Below are positions 25,996 through 36,793 of a stretch of 64,000 nt of DNA, one piece after another. Every line of letters begins with the position of its first letter. The stretch's first letter is position 1. The stretch covers positions 1 through 64,000 of the forward strand of contig CDMY01000520.1 of NCBI GenBank assembly GCA_001179505.1, written 5' to 3'. Position numbers and translations under genes: made by a program. The notes below the pieces were generated by a model. That model was not told where the DNA came from. It saw nothing but the letters and a program-made list of their open reading frames with translations, and did no database searches. Source of the DNA: Vitrella brassicaformis. Taxonomy: Eukaryota; Sar; Vitrellaceae.

Positions 25996-26258
25996 GGCGT
26001 CGAGGGGGGAGAGGGACGGGAAGGAAGGGGGAATCTCGGGGTATCAGCCGCGGTAGTCACACCCAGGCCAAGAGGCTGCCGCCGGGGGAACGGACACCAC
26101 ACTTCAGTGGTTCGATAGGTGTGTAGCGCAAAACCTCAAGGACGGGGAACGTCCCGAGCGAGGCGACGCGTTTCTGATCGTCTTGAGAGAGCGGTTTCAC
26201 GAAATTCCCTCCTTGAGCTTTTGGTTGGAGGCGCGGTCATTCTTCCTTCTCCGCCGCG
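25996..26258. promoter_or_regulatory. Divergent promoter region E/F
   Basis: A 263-base GC-rich spacer lies between two start codons. It lacks the exact GCGAGCT core found in six sister spacers; the nearest is TTGAGCTTTT at 26213-26222. CT-rich segments lie just before the F start. Confidence 0.4.
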
Positions 26259-27979
26259 ATGCATCATCTTCGATTGGTCCTCTGCCGGTGTGCGTTCGTT
26301 CTCGGCGGACCGCGGAGTCCTTCAGCCGTCAGGTGTGAACAGACCCACGAGGAGTCCGGAGAGCTTGCGGACGCACACGGAGAGGGCGAGAAGGAGCTGT
26401 CCTATCAGCTGCGAGTCCACAGCGTGAAACTGGCCCTCGAGGGAAGCGGTGCCGGCGAGGTTACCAGGCGATTTGGGCACCTGTGGAAGGCCAGGGCCAA
26501 GAGTGAGTCGCTTGTCAACGCCGACATCGACTTTTCGATTCGGCGGGTTGGGTGGGAGCAGACGGCCGATGTGGCAGAGACTGAGTGGTGGCGGGCAACG
26601 CTGAAGCAGCAGGGCAATGTCGGGCTGACTTCACTCAGGCACATGGAGATATGCATCGAAACAAAAGGTAAGACAAAGAGAAACACACACGCACACAACC
26701 AGACGGACGGACGGACCGACGCAACATGAACATGTCCGAGTCCGTCCTTCTTTGCTGCTTGTTTTGCCTTACTGCAGGGTCTGCGAAGCTCATAAGCCCT
26801 CCCTCTCCCTCCGAAGAATCCTCCCATCCACCGGGCAAGTCGGCATCGGAGGAAAAAGAAGAATCCATCGAGCCCAGGTCGCAGGAGCACTATCGCACCG
26901 GGCCTCTAATGGAGTACAAGGACTCCGACTTCGACCAGCTGCCCCTATTCAACGCCTGGCAGGTCGCCGGCGCGCGGGTCCACGCTCTCTTGGACGTCAC
27001 CGGCGTGCTCGGCAGCAGGACCGCCGTCGACGACGAGAACTCGCTGGTCGATGCTGCCAAGGCAGGGGCCAAAGTCAGGGTCAGTGGGCGGCTGTACTTG
27101 CGGCCAAGATGGGCGTCTGAGCGCCGGCAAGACGACAGGAAGACCGCAGACAAGAAGGGGGCAAGGCGGGATGGGAACACGGAGGGGGAGGTCCCGTCGT
27201 CAGACCGCGAGTCTTCCCGCGTTTGGGTGGACGAGGGCACCGTCAACAGCTCGCTCGAGAGCGTGGAGAAGAAGATGCCCATGGCCGCTCGGCCAATTGC
27301 CTCGGAGCTCTACATGATGGTCATGAAGGCAATCGGAGAGGACGATGACACACTGGAGGAGATGGTTGAGCTGGACAGGCGGACCCTCTGCGAGCAGGCC
27401 CACGCGAGGAGCCTCCTCTACCTCAAGCAGCACCCGCCCGCCAACTTCCACCAGCTGGTCGATGTGTCACCCTGGAACGCCCCTTTTGCCGTCGTCCGCA
27501 ACGTTCGCGAGTCTCTCCAGCTTGCCGAGTCGTCCATTGCGTCGAATGCCGGCCTGGCGGGCCTCCTGCCCACACCCGAGCTGCAGTGGGCGTTCTCCCA
27601 TGGCCTGATCGATCGCGTCATGTCCCGGGCTGACATGAAGATAGCAGCTTGCACCCCGCCACCCACCACCCAAGAGCACGTGGACGCCATCGTCGAGTCG
27701 GCGTCGACCAAGGTGCTGCATGAGTACTTCCCCGCCTACCCGATATGCGAGCATCCGTTGCTGACGAGGGTGAGAAACAGGGCGAAGCAGCTGCTGGCTG
27801 CCAAGAAGCCGCCATCGCTGGCGTGGGTGGCGCTGCGGCAGGCTGCAGCCATCGCGCTGATGTCGGCGGTGCCAGAGGAGGTTCGGGAGTGGCTGCGGGC
27901 GAATGTGGGAACCCCAATTCCTGCCTATGCGCCCTATGGCGATCAGCTTGATGGCGATGATGGATGGGTGCCGACATAG
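26259..27979 (+). CDS. Gene F: protein of unknown function, possible signal peptide
   Basis: Two exons (26259-26667 and 26778-27979) join in phase 1 to give 536 residues. The N-terminus MHHLRLVLCRCAFVLGG could be a weak signal peptide. The first exon contains a charged block with SYQLRVHSVKLALEG and a Trp-rich stretch (VGWEQTADVAETEWWRATLK). The second holds a Ser/Glu-rich linker, an alpha-helical region (ASELYMMVMKAIGEDDDTLE) and a C-terminal helical part with LAWVALRQAAAIALMSAVPE. No catalytic or binding motif is recognisable. The composition is that of a soluble helical protein and codon usage matches neighbouring genes. The function cannot be stated. Confidence 0.7.
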
Positions 27980-28401
27980 ACGAAAGGATGGGATGGGATG
28001 GGGCAGACGGCTGCGGCCGGCTGGATGTCATATCGACAGACACTCGTCAGTCAGGAACGACTCGTCGTGGTCGATAGATTGGTGCGTCTGGGTGGGGTGG
28101 GGAGTTTGAGGAGTGAGAGTGAGGCGGTGGATGGATGGATGGATGGGGTCTTCAGGGATGGATGGGGCAGAGATTTGTGCCGATAGACTGACTGACAGGG
28201 TAGGGTCTGCGTATTTTTGCGTGGCAGGGCAGTAGGTAGGTAGGTGTATGTATATCGGACGGACCCATTTGTGTTCATCGTAGCCATGCAAGTGTGTTCA
28301 ACACTCTGTGTGTAAATGCCATCCATCCACTGCTATCATATGCACACGAGTCCTCACACCAAAATGGGACATACACTGCCTGCGTGCCTGCCTGCCTGCC
28401 G
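27980..28401. other. Short convergent spacer F/G with GGAT repeats
   Basis: This is 422 bases between convergent stop codons. It contains GGAT/ATCC tetramers at about 28128-28146 and TAGG repeats near 28230. No gene is seen. Confidence 0.7.
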
Positions 28402-30023
28402 CTAGGCTGCCTCAACTGCTTTCTGGCCGTCCTGTGTGGCGATATTGGCTCGATGAATCCGGTCCAACATATGCACCCCAGCCAACACAGGGGGATACCT
28501 GACACACACGCGCGCACACAGCAGACAGACCGATCAAACGAGTGAGGTACATCGACACGGTTGGGTGTGTGTGTGCGCGCACGCACTTTGGGTGGTCGGC
28601 GTTGACCAGTGGGGTGAGGGGCGTCTCAAAGTTGCAGCAGCAGAAGTAAGCTATCGAGTACCGGTGCTCTGCGGTCGGATTGCGGGCACGGTGGACGGTC
28701 GACTTGAACCTGCCGTTACTCCACCTGGCCAGCATGTCACCTGAAGAACAAACATCTCACACGCATCGCTTCCACAGAAAAGACATCCCCGGACGGACCG
28801 CTATGTGTGGTGTTTGTCGCCGACCGATGTTCACAACGAAGTCCGTGCCGTTGGGTGGCACGGCCACCCACTCGTTGTCGTCGTTCATTATCTCTAACCC
28901 AGGCACGCCATCCTGCGCCTGCACGCAGACATCCAACACACACACACACACATGAGATATATAACCAGGAAAGAAACAGCGAAACACACCAGTAAAGTAA
29001 AACACTCGTAGTCGGTGTGGGCGCCGATGCCGAGCTGGCGGGGGTGACTGCCGCTGTACGGGGGATAGTGCAGGCAGTTCATCGAGTTCATCGGCTCGGT
29101 GATGAAGGGGCCGAAATGGTCCTCAGGCAGGCCGAGAAAGAGGGCGATGAGTCGGTACATCCTCAGCGCCACCTCCCACACCCGCCTGTAGTAGCAATCG
29201 ATCACATCCCGCCAGGCAGGCAGGCCATCCGGAAAGACGTTCGGGGCGAATAGCGTTGCTGAACAGACCCCCACACAAGAAAGCGCTCCTGCAAAAACAG
29301 CGGCAGCAGTGCCCCACGCACATGCGTACCGTGATAGTGGGGATGGGACTCGCTGAGCTCCGTTCCCATCGTGAAGACCTTCAAGGCAAAGGGCGAGAGA
29401 GAGAGAGAGAGAGATCCTCGCTGTCTGGCAACGCGCTCCATGTGTGCACACCTCTTTGTAGTCGAGTGGCAGGCCGTCCTCGCCCAGCCGCACGCCCTCA
29501 TCGTCAGAGGCTTCGTGCGGCGCTTGCCCTTCGTCTGCTGCTGTTGCTGCGGCTTCTGCGGCTCGCTGGTCGGCTGCATCGATGCCGTAGTTCCCTTGCT
29601 CGAACAGACCTGACTCGCAACCACGACAAAGAGGTGCATATTTGTGCGTGTGTGTGCATGCGTAAGTATCTCCGTGTGTGTGTGTGTGTACCGATGTAGC
29701 CCCGCACGCCGCCTGTCTTGGACGTGTGGATCTTCATCTTGTCTTCCATCGGCAGCGCGAAGAAGGTCTTCAGTGCCGAGAAGACCGCTGCGAACTCATC
29801 GTCCGCTATGCCATGGCCTCTCAAGTAGAAGAACCCAACACTCTCAGCTGCCAGGGAGGGACGCAGTGAGAACAGCAGATGCATCAAAATTGATGATCAA
29901 ATCAGATGCTCCAGTGGGTGGAAGCGTGTGTTGTGTCATCTGCTCACCTGCGTCCTTGAGTTTGTTGCATGTGGTTGAGGGATCTTCTGACAGATCGATG
30001 ACGGGGATGCTCTGCCACCCCAT
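28402..30023 (-). CDS. Gene G: 2-oxoglutarate/Fe(II)-dependent oxygenase, isopenicillin-N-synthase type
   Basis: Eight exons (29948-30023, 29692-29847, 29452-29609, 29330-29378, 28990-29258, 28825-28918, 28587-28740, 28402-28498) encode 350 residues, the usual length of the family. The N-terminal half has the DIOX_N pattern: IPVIDLSEDP, GFFYLRGHGI and FFALPMEDKMK. The catalytic domain has the iron-binding HxD in GIGAHTDYECFTLL, GDMLARWSNGRFKSTVHR supplying the distal His, and HRYSIAYF with the Arg-x-Ser that binds 2-oxoglutarate. The C-terminus YPPVLAGVHMLDRIHRAN is also typical. The likely role is a cytosolic hydroxylase or desaturase of a small molecule; the substrate cannot be read from sequence. 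An Ala/Glu-rich insert (about residues 85-125) before the LDYKE motif is not typical. It is divergently paired with gene H, 100 bases apart. Confidence 0.88.
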
Positions 30024-30123
30024 CTGAGGCAGATCTATGCGAGCTTTCTCCGATGGCCCGACTGATCAACCTGGCTTGGCCACGATTATGTGTTCATCCA
30101 TCGCACAGAGCCGCCCGGCAGCC
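30024..30123. promoter_or_regulatory. Divergent promoter region G/H
   Basis: This 100-base spacer carries TGCGAGCTTTC at 30038-30048, only about 16 bases from the G start codon and 76 from the H start. The motif is shared with five other divergent spacers. Confidence 0.5.
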
Positions 30124-32467
30124 ATGGAGGCGCCATTACAAGCTGCTTCCCCTCGGGAGAAGGTGTCGATGAGCTCTCCGCGCAAGCAGACGGTGCTGCG
30201 GCCATTGCTGTGGCAGCGGGGATGGCTGGGGAGGATGAAGGAGGACAGCCAAGAAGACACACAGGAAGAGGAGATACCGGAGGAGCTGCCAGACGATGCA
30301 GACGGCCGCAGTGATGGTGTTGATCTGGAGCTTGGGATACATCATGGGCCGTCCGCTGGATCTGTCAGCCCCACGCCATCGATTATGCCGGCAGATGGAC
30401 TGCAGTGCCGCGGCGAGGCTGATGCAGATGACCTGCGCTCGGAAGACATGTCGCGGAGGGAGAGCGACCATGTCAAAAGCGGTCTGTGCTGTGTGCACAT
30501 GCCATGTTTGTGGTTGTATGTCCCTGTGCAGGACAGTCAGTGTGAGGATCTGCTGATGTGGCGGGCAGAGTGGGGGGACGCGCACGAGGACATCAGGACA
30601 CACATCGGCGCCTTCATCACCAATCCGGTGCACGTGGACCTTCTGGCGACTCGCATACTCAAGACCATCCGACACGTGACTTGACGTGCACCAAACACAC
30701 ACACACACAGGCAGACACCCTTGCAGCTGCACATCGCCTTGCTCTCCCTTTTTCTTTGCCGTTCCAGCGCTCGAATGGCGTGCAGAGTCGCGAGGTTGCT
30801 CCCTCACTGGATGCATCCATTTCGTCATCAGTCGCCATCGATAGGTTCAGGAAACAGGCACAGAGCGCCCTGCAGGTGTGGTGTGGTGTTCTGTGGTGTG
30901 GGGTTGCGCACTGAAGGCACTGCACACACACAACCAACTCCCTCTTTGTGTGTTTGCAGCGTCAGCGACTCCATGCGCTTGCAGAGCAACTGGACGACAA
31001 GGACGGCCTTATCGATGACCTGAACCGACAACTACAGAGACTCAACGACGTGGGCCACCAGCACACGGCACACGCAGCACAGGCATCTGATCTCGTTCCA
31101 TTTGTTCTCTTCAGGAGAAGCTGGCCGTGCACAGGAGCCTCGAGGGCGCCCTGAGGGAGCGACGTGATCTAGAGGGCGACCTCACGGAGGCCGACAACAC
31201 TATCGAAGACCTCAATCGCAAAGTGCAGGTACTTACCACCCACGTTCGCACAAACACAGTTGCGTGTCTCTGTGGGCGTGTCGCTGTCAGGATCTGACGG
31301 AGGAGCTGAGAGCACGAAGGACAGATGCAGGGATGCGTACGGCAGCAGATGAGAGACACACATGGGAAAGTCGGCTATCTGCCCGATGGCGGCAGCAGGG
31401 TGGTGACCGATGGCCGCCATCAGGCCGACATGACATCGCAAAAGAGGAAGAAACCGCTTGGTAACAAAAGGGCGGACGGGCCGACCCTCCGGAATGACTT
31501 TGTGCGTTTGTGCTTTGTGTGTGGGGGTGTGTGTGTGCCTTTGTGTGTGTGTTCAGTGCTGTAGTGCAGTTGGAGAGCGAGAATGCCGCTCTGCAGTGTC
31601 GGCTGGACGCAGTGGTGCGGCAGCACGACCAAGACCGGCACACATACCAAGAGATCAAACACAAGGTCAGTAAGACGAGCCTCCGCCTTCATAAGATCGA
31701 ATCAATGGGCGTCGTGTCGTCGTGCAGAATGATGACCTGTTGAGGCGGATAGCCGAGTACGAGGGCGTCTCCTCTCCCCGCGCACTCACCACCGAACCGA
31801 GACAGCCAGCTGCACTGACGTGCGTGCGCACAAAGGACACATCAACGGACCACTCTTCTTCTTTCCTCTCGGTTTGTGTGCAGATGTGGTCGGCCGTCGC
31901 TGCATCGGGAGCTGTCGGATGCCGTCGATGCAGCCACACCGAGGGCCCCACCACCAGAGAACCGACAGCCACGCACTGAGGTGGACAAGGCAGTGCAAAC
32001 AGATGGAGAGGAGAAGGTCAGATCGACACAGAAGGTCAGCTGGCGGAGACAGATAGTCTCGAAGGTGTGTCATGCAGAGTGGTGGTGGTGGTGGGTACCT
32101 CCGGTTGCCCCGTGCCAGCGAGGCGGCGAGAGCGGAGCTGGAGTTATGGAAGAAGTGAGTGAAACATCATACAGCGGGTGTCTCATCATGAGTATGACAC
32201 ACATGCTTAGTGCAGGCGAGCTTTGGATGCTCAGATGGCACACGCGGAGGCACGACAGACCATCACGGAGCAAGACAAACACGTAGGCACTTGAACATGA
32301 CGCTGCGTGGTTGTTTGCATGCAATTTGCTCGTTTCAGCTTGCCCAGTGGGGGAAGAGGGTTCAAGAACTGGAGAGTGCGCTGGATGTGGCGCAAAGAGA
32401 GCTGGCGGACGAGCAGGCCTCCATGATGCGAAGGAAAGCGAGATGTACCCCTTGCGTGCACCAGTGA
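30124..32467 (+). CDS. Gene H: coiled-coil protein, function unknown
   Basis: The start at 30124 has a good context (GCAGCCATGG). Exon 1 encodes a Ser/Glu-rich region. Supported exons are 30768-30875, 30960-31049, 31115-31228, 31291-31460, 31557-31665, 31728-31819 and 31884-32016, followed by small exons ending at 32467. From residue about 200 the protein is a long, heptad-rich coiled coil: LHALAEQLDDKDGLIDDLNR, AVVQLESENAALQCRLDAVV, ELELWKKRALDAQMAHAEAR and VQELESALDVAQRELADEQA. Two junctions are unresolved: a possible intron at about 30480-30530 whose phases do not match, and the region 32017-32140, where the only in-frame intron would be 23 bases. Total length is roughly 480-500 residues. 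It is likely structural or cytoskeletal; no family is recognised. Confidence 0.6.
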
Positions 32468-32597
32468 CCACCTCTGGTTTGCATGGGATGGAGGCAGATG
32501 GCTGGTCGACAGAGTCATCGATTACGTATCTCGATCAGTGGCGATTGACAAATACACGAAGTCAGTCTCAATGGATGGATTGGTGGGTGGGGGGGGG

Positions 32598-32897
32598 NNN
32601 NNNNNNNNNNNNNNNNNNNNNNNNNNNNNNNNNNNNNNNNNNNNNNNNNNNNNNNNNNNNNNNNNNNNNNNNNNNNNNNNNNNNNNNNNNNNNNNNNNNN
32701 NNNNNNNNNNNNNNNNNNNNNNNNNNNNNNNNNNNNNNNNNNNNNNNNNNNNNNNNNNNNNNNNNNNNNNNNNNNNNNNNNNNNNNNNNNNNNNNNNNNN
32801 NNNNNNNNNNNNNNNNNNNNNNNNNNNNNNNNNNNNNNNNNNNNNNNNNNNNNNNNNNNNNNNNNNNNNNNNNNNNNNNNNNNNNNNNNNNNNNNNN
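32598..32897. other. Assembly gap of 300 N
   Basis: This is the second gap of exactly 300 unknown bases. It begins directly after a poly-G run (GGTGGGTGGGGGGGG), a common stop point for sequencing. Confidence 0.98.
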
Positions 32898-33593
32898 AGG
32901 CGTGCCATGTCATGCAGTGTGTGTGTCCTCTCTCCCTACTCCCATGTTGATTGATGCAACACCACTCACGCACTCACTCACTCAGTTACACCTACACACA
33001 CACACACAGAGGCAAGAAAGTCACGGCACACACACACATACAGTGATATATCAGGTAGTGAGTTGGCGTGCATGGCATCGTTGGCCCCCTCTTGCCCGCC
33101 CAGCATGTAGGTATCTGTGTTGTTTGGTTGGCCATGGCTGTACATCCATCAGGTAAGCTATCCTTTACAAACCTTTACAAAGTACAGCAAGGCATCCAGA
33201 ATGAAGCAGCCGAAATGACGAACCCGACAAACACTCGATCCCATCCATGTGCAAACAAACAGGTGGGTAGGCAGCTGGGTACCATGGGCTGGTTGGTGGC
33301 TAAAAGAGCGGGCAGACAGTGACACCGTCGCTCGACGATCTGCTGTGTGTGTGTATGTGAATGCGTGTGCAGGCACTGCACAGCTATGACACCCATCTGT
33401 GTCGGTTAGGTGCGTCTCTCTCTGCTGACAGGTCGATCCGACAAAACTAGGACGAGCTGACTCACGAGGGACTAGTTGTACGCAGGCATAAAGTATATAT
33501 CACTGCACACACAGCACACAATACACGCCACACCCTGACCTGCGTCAACCGACAGACAGGCAGACAGACGCGATGGTCGGGGGTCAGGCCGCC

Positions 33594-33622
33594 TTCTCTC
33601 TCTCTCTCTCTCTCTCTCTCCC
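33594..33622. repeat. CT dinucleotide microsatellite
   Basis: An essentially pure (CT)n run ends in CCCCC, in the H/I convergent spacer. Confidence 0.9.
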
Positions 33623-33896
33623 CCGCAAAAATGGCTCATTCCGCCATTCCCGACTAGCCCGCCGATTCACTCATTGACTCAATCAAAGCGACAAGTGTAT
33701 AAAGCAACCCACTATGTATCTGTCGATGCCACCTCTATGCAGTCATGCAAAGGCAAACAAGATCGATCGATGAACATAATTGATTGATAGGCAACGACCG
33801 ACACTCACTCACTCACTCACACACTCCTCTCGCCCACCCCTCTTATCTCCTCTCCCCCCTCATGGACGCGTCCACACGTTCCATCATGCCATTCTT

Positions 33897-35663
33897 TCAT
33901 GGATCAATCCGCTCCATCGCCGACACAAAAGTGCCGCACTCGCTCGTTAATTCGGCCCCGCTGCCGCAGCTGGCACCTCTCCTGCTCTCTCCCTGGGACT
34001 GAGCCGTGCCATTATTGCCACTGACCAACCCCGATGGAAGTGACGGCATTCGGTCGGGCAGCGACAGATCAGGAGGGCCATCGGTCCGCGGCCGGGGGAC
34101 CGCTGGGGACGGCACGAACTCATCCTCATCTCCGTCTTGGTCTTTGCCGTCGGTTTGCTGCCTTACCGCCTCTTGGTCGCCATCGCCGTCCAGTTCGTGT
34201 GGGAGAGAGAGCTGGTATGGGTGCTGCTGGGAGTGGGCCGCCACTGCTGTCGGCAGCATTCGATAGGCACCTGCATACAAAAGGATCGAGCGATGCGACA
34301 CATCTGCCATCTACAGTTGTTTCTCGTGGGGTCACCTCACTCCTTCTCTGACTTACCCATGTCGACCTCTCCATCTGCCGCGCCACAGAGTGGCGTGCTG
34401 TGGTGCGACCAGTCCCCTCTCGAGTAATACCCACCATCACCGCCACGACCCCGCACCAGAGGCCTCTCCGGCCCGTTCGCAGGCGACATCTCGATGAACG
34501 ACACCCCACTAGTGGCCAGCGACCCCGCATCGACCTCCTGCGCCGACCCGACTGCCAGCATGTTGCCACGGCAATGGCCGTTGCTGTCGCCCTCGCCACC
34601 GTCCACCACACGAGAGAGCGCGTCATGGGGCAGGGAGGTTGCGCGGGAGGGTGCGCTGGCGTCGTCTTCATCGAACTCCTGCCCGTTGGTGATGCTGCGT
34701 TGCGAGGGTGAGATGGCCATGATGCCGATGTCGGCTGCCGCCGTGTTGGCGAGGCACATGCCACAGACGAGGGAGAGCCGGGTCGCGGCGGCGTGGGATG
34801 ACCTCAGGGAACGAGGGTCACGCTCTCTGACCTGGTAGGGTGAGATCGATGAGGCATGGCACATGTAATGCATTGAGTGCATTCAGTGTTTCGTCTCACC
34901 ATGGCCGATTCGATGTTGAGGGCGTACGCCGCGTGGAAGCGGATCAGCGTGGCCACACGGGCAGACAATCCGCCGATCACCTGAAAGAGGGAGTGAAGGC
35001 CGGGTGCACGGCCGAAACAGACAGAGGGTGGGTCCATCAGAACACCCACCCACACGGTGCCCCTTCTCCCTTTCTCGTGGCTCACCTGTGCGGCCTCCTT
35101 GAGGCGTGCCTCGGTGGTGCTGCACGCCACACATCCCCTGGCCGATCCCGCCCCGCCGGTCTCCCACTGCAGGGCCTCGGCGCTCGATGTCGTGCGGCGC
35201 GACGACACCTCCATATACCGCTGCAGAGCTGCCCGGGCGTCCCTGAACCAAACGGGATGTGTCAATCCATGTGTGTGTGCGTATGTATCTTTCTTGCTCA
35301 CTTGGGCACTGAGCCGACCAACACGTCTAACTCGTCCTTCAGCCGCCCTCTGCAATCAAACAAAAAGCAGGGACGCATTGAACGGCCGAGACCTGCTTCT
35401 GTCTGTCTGTGCGTGCCAGGCAGCCAGCCAGCCACTTACCTTTCGCTGTCCATATACTCCATATCCCTCACACGAGTCTGCAACGATTCACAAAGACACG
35501 CAACGCCAACTTTTGCCCGCTGCTTTTCTTTATCTGGTGGTCAGCAGCGCACCGCGCAGAAGGGGCAGTCCTCCGGCCGGAAGTCGCCTATCTGGGACAC
35601 AGCGAACGGCAGCCTCGAAGTTTTGAGTTGTGCCTCCTCCTCGGCGGACAAGGCGCCGCCCAT
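33897..35663 (-). CDS. Gene I: possible N-myristoylated protein, function unknown
   Basis: Seven exons (35553-35663, 35440-35477, 35302-35349, 35086-35242, 34900-34980, 34357-34831, 33897-34270) give 427 residues with consistent phases. The N-terminus MGGALSAEEEAQL has Gly2 and Ser6, the classic N-myristoylation pattern. It is followed by DFRPEDCPFCATRVRDMEYM, where a CxxC might bind zinc together with a later CVAC. Residues about 50-170 are helical and heptad-like (RLKDELDVLVGSVP, EARLKEAAQVIGGLSARVAT). The C-terminal half is acidic, Ser/Gly/Pro-rich and probably disordered, with Asp/Glu clusters (GDGDQEAVRQQTDGKDQDGD). No enzyme motif is visible. It may be a membrane-anchored scaffold. It is divergently paired with gene J. 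Confidence 0.68.
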
Positions 35664-35852
35664 TGTAGACAGACAGATGAAGGCAGGCCTCCTCACCACT
35701 GAACCTCTGCCCTCCCCTGCAGCGCACACACTAAGGTCTTTCACCCCTCTCGAGGCTAAGCTTGCGCGAGATTTTTGCGAAATGGCCGTTGAGCTCAGCT
35801 CTCTGTGTCCGTTGCGTATTGCAATAGAAAGCATTTCTGGAGAGCAAGTGAG
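35664..35852. promoter_or_regulatory. Divergent promoter region I/J
   Basis: A 189-base spacer separates two start codons. It has no exact GCGAGCT core; related sequence is AAGCTTGCGCGAG near 35758-35770 and TTGAGCTCAGCTC near 35789. Confidence 0.4.
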
Positions 35853-36793
35853 ATGTCCTCATCAGCGTTGCCAACGGCCCGAGGCTCTCTCGTCGGTGAC
35901 ACCTCCCAGGCACACAACCAACAGCCGCCTTCAGATCTGGACGAGGGCCCTTATGACTCGCTGATGCAGGTAGGTATCTCTGTCCGCACGAACCAGCCAC
36001 ACACATCTGGCAAGATTGGTCGCCAACGTGGTCTCTCCTGTTCTTCTTTTCCCCCGTTCAGGTCGCTCTGAGTCCGCCAGTGGTCCTTTTGTGCACGGTT
36101 CTGTGCCCCCTGGTGCTGTACCTGTGCCACCTGCTGAGCCGCAAGATGGGCTGCATCGGATCATGCGACGGTGCAGAAGCTGGCCGCTCCCGAAGGAGAG
36201 AGCGGAACGCCAACCACCCCACTCCCCAGAACGCCGTCAGCAGCAGGAGGAGCACCGACCGCCCCACAGCAACTGCTTCTGCTTCTCGCGCCGCCGTCGA
36301 CCCCCTCCCCCCGTCCCTCCCCCTCCCCGCTGTGGCGGCCAGGCAGTCGCCCCGCACTGAGAAGCAGAAGGCCCGGGAAATGCTGACTTACGTCAAGCTG
36401 GAGGTCTTCACCTATGGCGGTTGTGGAGAGGGCGGGGAGGGGGCGGCGTCGTGTCGGTCAGCTGGCGATCCCTCCCCTGCGTCATGCCCGTCGTGTCCAC
36501 CCACCCCCGTGTCAACGTCGCTCGTCCCTGTGCCATCGTTTCGGCGGAACACGCAGGGGCGGAGAGAGAGGCGGCGTGATTCTCGCGAGAGCACGGGTCG
36601 GTCGAGTGAGGGTAGCGAGGTGTGTGTGGTGTGCATGCTGGACCTGAAGGGCGAGGTGTGCGCCAAGACGAGTGTGTGCGGGCATGTGTTCCACGAGGGG
36701 TGCCTGAAGGAGTGGATAGAGAGGGAGCACTGGAGCTGCCCCATCTGCAGGGCAGCACTGCCCACTGTGTCCTTCTCACCTCACGACCTCTGA
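35853..36793 (+). CDS. Gene J: RING-H2 zinc-finger membrane protein (probable E3 ubiquitin ligase)
   Basis: Two exons (35853-35969, 36062-36793) give 282 residues. One hydrophobic stretch near residues 43-60 (VVLLCTVLCPLVLYLCHLL) is a likely signal anchor or transmembrane helix. A Ser/Arg/Pro-rich linker of about 150 residues follows. The C-terminus holds a complete RING-H2 finger: CVVC, then VCGHVFHEGCLKEWIE, then CPIC (pattern C-x2-C ... C-x-H-x2-H-x2-C ... C-x2-C). The Trp before the last CPIC pair (HWSCPIC) is the usual E2-contact position. The plan, one helix and a terminal RING-H2, is that of ATL-type or Golgi/ER E3 ligases. The substrate is unknown. Start choice: this ATG lies just after the divergent spacer and opens directly into the exon. 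Confidence 0.85.

Larger units (their letters stand above)
32468..33896. other. Convergent spacer H/I with assembly gap
   Basis: This holds a G-run, the 300-N gap, CA tracts near 33000, CAGA repeats and a long CT tract. No frame with coding character is seen on either side of the gap; a gene hidden within the gap cannot be excluded. Confidence 0.6.

Noticed and set aside
32017-32039. A 23-base intron in gene H
   Set aside because: It would give an attractive coiled coil but is shorter than any other intron in the window. The junction is left unresolved.
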